Assembly (NCBI RefSeq): GCF_000330505.1
Contig: NW_004440255.1
Location: forward strand, 55,389-67,546
Length of the DNA: 12,158 nt
Direction: 5' to 3'
DNA from: Entamoeba invadens IP1
Lineage: Eukaryota; Evosea; Mastigamoebida; Endamoebidae
Positions 7,954 through 12,158 of the stretch are shown here, piece after piece. Each line of letters starts with the position of its first letter. The stretch's first letter is position 1. The notes under the pieces were generated by a model, which worked only from the letters and a program-made list of their open reading frames with translations, searched no databases and was not told the DNA's origin. The translations under genes and the position numbers were made by a program.

Positions 7954-9528
7954 GAAATACCCATCCTTATATTATACACACACAAATATATTATTTTTTA
8001 AACAGTTTGTAAGTTCGCTCACTGGAATGCAATAAATACCATTTGTGTCGTTCTGATAAAACCCGTTATCAATATCGCACACCAGGCAATTGCCTTCGCT
8101 TTGTGAACAAGTTGTGCAGTTATTGTAACATTTGTAACAATTTCTTCCCTGCCAATAATATCTGTCTTCACATATAGCACATCCCTTATCACTCAAAAAC
8201 TTCGCACATGATATTTTATATCTTCAATCAAGTCACAATGACTTGTTTGCACGTTGAGAACAAACCAAAAATAGCACGATATGCACGTCGTTGCATTTGT
8301 GTCACACTTTTCACAGTTCTTATCACATCGCTCACACTCTATCCCATCCATGTAATTCCCATTTTTGCACTGAACACAACCGATTGAGCTTAGAATTTCA
8401 CAATTGTTTATTGATGCACCGTCAGAACAAACCGTTTCTATGTTGGAAATGCCCAAAAGGGTTGTTGGTAGACATCTCACACACTTGTTTGAGTTTTCAT
8501 TCAGACAATTTGCTATACCACTTTCTTTGCACTCGTTTGATGCGTCAAACACAAACCCTTCTTTGCATAACTCACAACGACCAGAAACATCGTTTTTGGT
8601 GATACAATTTATCTCTTCAAGCGAAACACATTCATCATTCACTAGCACAAAACCGTCTTCACATTTCAAACACTTTTTGCTGTCACTTGAACAAAACACA
8701 CAACTCTGGTCACACACTTCACACATCCCATTTGCTATGTAATGACCATCCGTGCATTTTAAACAGGTGTTGTTTGTTGTTGAAACACAGTTGCTGTCAT
8801 TTGTGCAAATTCCAATGTTGTTGTTTGATTCGCTGATACATATTTTGCACTAGTTGATCTTGTTGCACTCTCTGCACCCGCACTCTGTACAAACTGGTGG
8901 ACTTGATAAGATTGGGGCAAAACCACGTCGACAAGACAGACAGTGCCCTTTCTGGTATTCACCCTCTTGGCAATTGGCATCATTTGCGTCTTCTGTTTTC
9001 ATTGAAGATAACACTTTTGGTTTTGAGTTGTATTCAAAACACTCACCCTTTTCGTTGTAAAACGAGTAATTTGCATTTCTGTTATTCGGCGAGCACTTTG
9101 TGCCAATTTCAACAGTCAAATAATAGTTGGCGCACGATTCACAGCCGACATTGTCCAACTCATCAAGACAATACTCACGGTTTTCTATTTTAAGACACTT
9201 TCCATTCCTCAATGCAAACCCATCTACACAAGAAACACACAATTGTTCTTTTGTAAGGTTGTCTTTGATGAAGCACCTTTTGCACCCATCATCGCATGTA
9301 ATCCAAACTTGACTCTTATCAACTTCGTTGTGGCAAATCTCACAGACTCTCATTGTGCTTGAAACATAGCCATACCCATTAAGACATTTGTTGCACTCAA
9401 CTGTTGTTGTGTCAAAAGTGTAATCACGTGTTGTTTAATTACAGCTAAAGAAGTTTTGTATTTGAAGGCGACATTCTTTCTTGTCCAAGCTAAATTTAAA
9501 GCAAAATAATAAAAAGTATAATAAACAT
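6385..9528 (-). pseudogene. Transmembrane kinase (TMK family) pseudogene, CxxC-rich ectodomain plus kinase
   Basis: Read from the ATG at 9526-9528, the gene begins with a hydrophobic leader (MFIILFIILL). About 1.8 kb of CxxC-rich ectodomain follows (repeats such as CEKCDTNATTC and CKNGNYMDGIECERC). Then come a membrane segment (7642-7725), an Ig-fold domain and a kinase. This is the layout of the Entamoeba TMK receptors, whose Cys-rich part resembles the Gal/GalNAc lectin intermediate subunit. Five breaks are visible: a frameshift near 9500, just after the leader; TAA 9435-9437; TAG 8850-8852; a frameshift near the A4 run 8214-8217 (one base missing); and TAA 7972-7974. On both sides of each ectodomain stop the same frame continues the cysteine pattern, so these are true nonsense codons, not gene ends. 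No Entamoeba-type intron (GTTTGT...TAG) removes them. Kinase motifs are also damaged. Sequencing error could explain one or two breaks but not all. Confidence 0.8.
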
Positions 9529-9546
9529 TATGTTTTTCTCTGTGCC

Positions 9547-9554
9547 GTTTTATA
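9547..9554 (-). promoter_or_regulatory. Possible TATA-like element of the kinase pseudogene
   Basis: On the minus strand the sequence reads TATAAAAC about 20 bases before the ATG at 9528. Entamoeba 5' untranslated regions are very short, so a TATA-like box this close is plausible. It is not the consensus GTATTTAAA. Confidence 0.3.
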
Positions 9555-9565
9555 GCAAACAATAA

Positions 9566-9682
9566 CAAACAGTCTGTTTAATAGGTGCAGTTCATTATCT
9601 CAAATCAATGTTTACTGTTGTCCAGAACTGGTCCTTCGATAATTTCCATTGGGTCGATTTCCCGAAATTGTTGCTTAATTAA
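9566..9682 (+). pseudogene. Small coding-like fragment in the divergent intergenic region
   Basis: The plus frame is open for 38 codons from 9566 to TAA 9680-9682, with an ATG at 9608. It reads like folded protein (IGAVHYLKSMFTVVQNW, then DNFHWVDFPKLLL), with three tryptophans or aromatics in clusters and GC content above the surroundings. The minus strand is also open for 23 codons here (EIDPMEIIEGPVLD). It vaguely recalls the N-terminal start of Entamoeba leucine-rich-repeat proteins, but I cannot confirm that. It is probably a gene scrap next to the kinase promoter. Confidence 0.2.
9589..9596 (-). promoter_or_regulatory. GAAC core-promoter element (AATGAACT) of the kinase pseudogene
   Basis: On the minus strand this is AATGAACT, the form described as the GAAC core-promoter motif of Entamoeba protein genes. 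It lies about 60 bases upstream of the ATG at 9528 and upstream of the TATA-like element. In E. histolytica GAAC position is variable. This placement supports 9528 as the original start of the gene. Confidence 0.4.
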
Positions 9683-9720
9683 TTGTATTCAAAGTGTGAA
9701 AGTTAAGAATTGCAACGTCA

Positions 9721-9880
9721 CAAGGTGTGCAAGTTAAAGTATAGTTTAGTAATAACTTCAAAATTATAATTAATAATTAAACTAAAAATAATCTTTTTTT
9801 CGAAAATTCAAGAAATTAATGATTCTATTTTTTAAAATAAAAAAATTATAAATGAACAATACCTTAACTTGCACACCTTG
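9721..9880. mobile_element. 160 bp MITE-like element with 22 bp terminal inverted repeats
   Basis: CAAGGTGTGCAAGTTAA at 9721-9737 recurs as the exact reverse complement at 9864-9880. The match extends to 22 bases with one mismatch, and then fades. The interior is about 115 bases of AT-rich DNA with no coding capacity. A degenerate direct copy of the same motif (CAAAGTGTGAAAGTTAAG) lies just outside at 9690-9707, matching 15 of the first 17 bases. No clear target duplication is seen. It lies between the two divergent TMK-type genes, so it could be a small transposon, a bidirectional regulatory element, or a transposon recruited as one. Confidence 0.55.
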
Positions 9881-10189
9881 ATAGTTACTTTACACAAATA
9901 ATAATTAACTAATTGAATATTTTATTTTTTTAATTGTTATTTATAGTTTTTTTGTAAGTTCCTGTTTTTTACACAATGAGAAAAATTATAATTCTCTATA
10001 ATGGTATAAATAAAATGATATGCCTGTTTTTTTTAGTTAATTTGTTAGTTAATTTTTTTTAATTTTATTACTAATTTAAGAGTAGTAATTTACCAATAAA
10101 TAATAATACATAATAATTATTTTGACATGATTGTAAAAAAACCGAAAACGAGAAACCTTTAATTATTTATTACTCAAAATAGATAATTC
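9881..10189. other. AT-rich intergenic stretch upstream of the plus-strand gene
   Basis: Only AT-rich DNA with a short direct repeat (TTAGTTAATTTG then TTAGTTAATTTT near 10035-10060) is present. No gene or RNA is supported. Confidence 0.55.
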
Positions 10190-10272
10190 GTATTTAAAAT
10201 GGAAAGTAAAACCTTATTTTGTTAAAACAGATTTTTTATTTCAAAAGAACGTAAAAATACAATTCAAATTAT
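10190..10272 (+). promoter_or_regulatory. Entamoeba-type core promoter of the plus-strand surface-protein gene
   Basis: GTATTTAAA at 10190-10198 matches the Entamoeba TATA-like consensus. A GAAC motif lies at 10246-10249 (AAAAGAACG). An A-rich segment ending AATTCA (10253-10266) resembles the AAAAATTCA initiator, a few bases before the ATG at 10273. The order TATA, GAAC, initiator is the known three-part layout. The TATA-to-initiator distance (about 55-60 bases) is longer than the usual 30, so the exact start of transcription is uncertain. Confidence 0.4.
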
Positions 10273-12158
10273 ATGAAAAGATTCACTGTCTCTTTGGTCT
10301 TTTTATGTTTTGTTTTTGTATCTCTATGTGTTCAAGCAGAAGAGACACGTGAATGTGTTCCAAAAACCATAAATGAAGATGAAGGATTTGTATCTTTAGT
10401 TGGTTCATTGTGTACTTCCAACAGTGTTTATTGTTTTAATAGTACCTTTAGATTCAATGGAAATTCTTCTTTTTATTCAATAATAACAAGTGGTACTCTA
10501 ACATTTGACTGCAAATTTAATTTATATACATATACAAGCAATTTAATTCTTTCAGAAAATAGTATAACCACTGTTTCACTTCCTATTCATATTCAAAATT
10601 CATTTACTCTTCACAGTAATTCTCTTGCAAAAATCGAGGGCTATTTTTCTATTGCTGGTAAACTGTTAATTTTGAATCCTAAATTGGACATTCCTCCTCT
10701 TGTTTTGTGGAATTCACCTTATCTCCATTTAAATCGCAATATGAGTGAGAGATCGGATTTTTCAATTGTGAATCCAATAGACAACACCAAATGTTTCGAT
10801 GTCATCTCAATGGCCAATGCAAGTGCTATAAATATCAATACTGATCCAAACCACATTAACTCGACTCATTTTCCATATAATTTTTAAATGGGACAGCGTA
10901 TTTATTTTCTAATCAAAAGCTGATTAGATTTTGTCCTAAAGATACTGCCAAAAACAATATAGTGAAGTGTGTTTTAACTAATAGTTTGTATGGTGATAAC
11001 TATAAAACGATTTCTACATATGGATTTGACTATCCACATTGTCCTTGTAATGACAATGTAACAGATTGTCAGTTATATTTGGCTAATAACATATCTGCAT
11101 ACAATTTTGATAGTAAACAACTTGCATACACCACTTTACATATTGAAAAGGACACAAGAATAACAAATGCACAAAATATTAAAACAATGATTATGAGTGA
11201 TGACGTTTCACTTGATTTAAATGGTGTTTTTATATCTTCAAATATCACATTTTCAATTGGAGAAGTTGTTGTAAAAGATATACAAAACACACAAAGTACT
11301 TTTATGTATAATTCAACAAATAATGAATTAATTTGCACTAACAGTATTTCAAGTGATATTTTAGTAAATGATAAAGTCAATTATATTAAAATTAATTGCT
11401 CTAGTACAATAGAAAGTATGCAAATAAATAATGACAAATTTGTTTATATCACAAAAGAAGTGAAAGAAATTCAATCTTTAAATTTTAACAATTATGGAAT
11501 GTCAAGCACCATTATTATTTATTTGGAAAGTGAGAACACTATCATGCAAACACAACCTTTTCAAAACTGCGTGTTGATGACAATAACTTCATCTGAAATG
11601 AATTGTTTAAAATGTAATTCCAAAACTCAATTGTTGAATAACAAATGTGTTAATTTAGAAAAGAATTGTCTAATTTACGATGCAAACAACCACTGTTCGT
11701 TCTGTAAATATGGTTACCTTCTCAATAAAAACAATGAGTGTGTACAATCGACAAACGGTTGTTTGGTGGGAACTACAGAAAATTGTTATAAATGTGAAAC
11801 CAATAAACAAATGATTAACAGAATATGTGTTACAAACACCATATGTAAATTAACAGATGGAAATTCATGTTTAAAGTGTAGTGCGGGAGATTATACAACA
11901 CGGTGTGAGTCTTGTGAAGCAAATTGTGAATTGTGTGAAAATGGGAAGTGTACACTTTGTAAACAAAATTATTTGTTACAAGATAGCAATAAATGTGAAT
12001 ATGAAGGTATCTCATTTACCAATGGAAAGCACATCATTTCATGTATTGATGGGTTTTACATTGATAATTCGATGTGTAACAGTGTTCTACTAAAGACATA
12101 AATTCTGTTAAATGTAACAAATGTATTACACTCATGCGACACTAATTTAGTCTTTCAG
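10273..12158 (+). CDS. TMK-type Cys-rich surface protein, frameshifted (possible pseudogene), 3' end outside window
   Basis: The ATG at 10273 opens a clear signal peptide (FTVSLVFLCFVFVSLCVQA) followed by EETRECVP. The first block (10273-10887) is a cysteine-poor, Asn/Ser/Thr-rich region with several N-glycosylation sites. Its frame breaks at the T5 run 10881-10885: with one base missing there, the next frame continues without a stop (…FSNQKLIRFCPKD) into the second block, which ends at 12101. The block contains the family-like YGFDYPHCPC motif (about 11024-11053). From about 11570 it becomes CxxC-rich (CLKC, CSFCKYGYLL, CESCEANCELC). A second one-base break near 12078-12082 moves the pattern into another frame (CSTKDINSVKCNKC). 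This matches the N-terminal half of Entamoeba TMK receptors or related Cys-rich surface proteins; a membrane helix and kinase would lie past the window. The breaks could be real mutations or assembly errors. Confidence 0.65.

Noticed and set aside
7954..8852. Introns as an explanation of the in-frame stops at 8850 and 7972
   Set aside because: No Entamoeba-like GTTTGT donor with a TAG acceptor removes only the stop. Candidate GT...AG spans are 16-41 bases and would remove conserved cysteine motifs.
8759..8983. A 74-codon frame overlapping the kinase ectodomain
   Set aside because: It is a shadow frame. The true Cys-rich frame passes through here in another phase and is interrupted only by the TAG at 8850-8852.
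9350..9568. A 72-codon minus-strand frame ahead of the ectodomain as the true N-terminus
   Set aside because: It lacks cysteine pattern and signal peptide, while the alternative frames give a hydrophobic leader at 9528 and then CxxC sequence from about 9400.
1..12158. CRISPR arrays, bacterial operons, riboswitches
   Set aside because: No regularly spaced direct repeats are present. Composition, promoter motifs and gene types are those of a eukaryotic protist.

Overview
The window looks like an AT-rich protist genome, most likely an Entamoeba close to E. invadens. This is inferred from three things. First, there are two genes of the Entamoeba transmembrane-kinase (TMK) type, with CxxC-rich ectodomains. 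Second, there are Entamoeba-like core promoter motifs (AATGAACT and GTATTTAAA). Third, there are several terminal-inverted-repeat DNA elements, which fit E. invadens better than the LINE/SINE-rich E. histolytica. No search was run, so the species is a guess from content.

Layout. Positions 2-643 (+) hold a stop-riddled reading frame with a FLYWCH-like zinc-finger signature, as found in MULE-type transposons. It is cut at 644 by a 1.7 kb element (A, 644-2345) with ~60 bp terminal inverted repeats. Only 8 bp later comes a second element (B, 2354-3918) with 94 bp, ~96% identical terminal repeats and probable TA target duplication. Neither carries an intact transposase. Next is a very GC-rich island (about 3950-4200) whose core, 3993-4136, folds back on itself. 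It is followed by a 54-codon open frame (4330-4494) that may be the displaced continuation of the first pseudogene. Positions 4495-5592 are AT-rich with no supported gene. Positions 5593-6000 hold a decayed, unidentified coding remnant spread over three frames.

The right third carries a divergent pair. On the minus strand (9528 to 6385) is a TMK gene: signal peptide, Cys-rich ectodomain, one membrane segment, an immunoglobulin-fold (MSP-like) domain, then a kinase domain. It has three in-frame stops, two frameshifts and damaged HRD and DFG motifs, so I read it as a pseudogene. On the plus strand (10273 to beyond the window end) is a second TMK-type or related surface protein: signal peptide, a cysteine-poor Asn/Ser/Thr-rich domain, then CxxC repeats. 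It has two likely single-base frameshifts, and any kinase domain would lie outside the window. The intergenic space between the pair holds a 160 bp inverted-repeat (MITE-like) element and a small plus-strand coding-like fragment.

Functionally, this is a surface-receptor locus in decay, flanked and invaded by non-autonomous transposons. No complete, undamaged gene can be shown in the window. The least explained items are the GC-rich foldback island, the nested elements and their putative target duplication, and the inverted-repeat element sitting between two receptor promoters.
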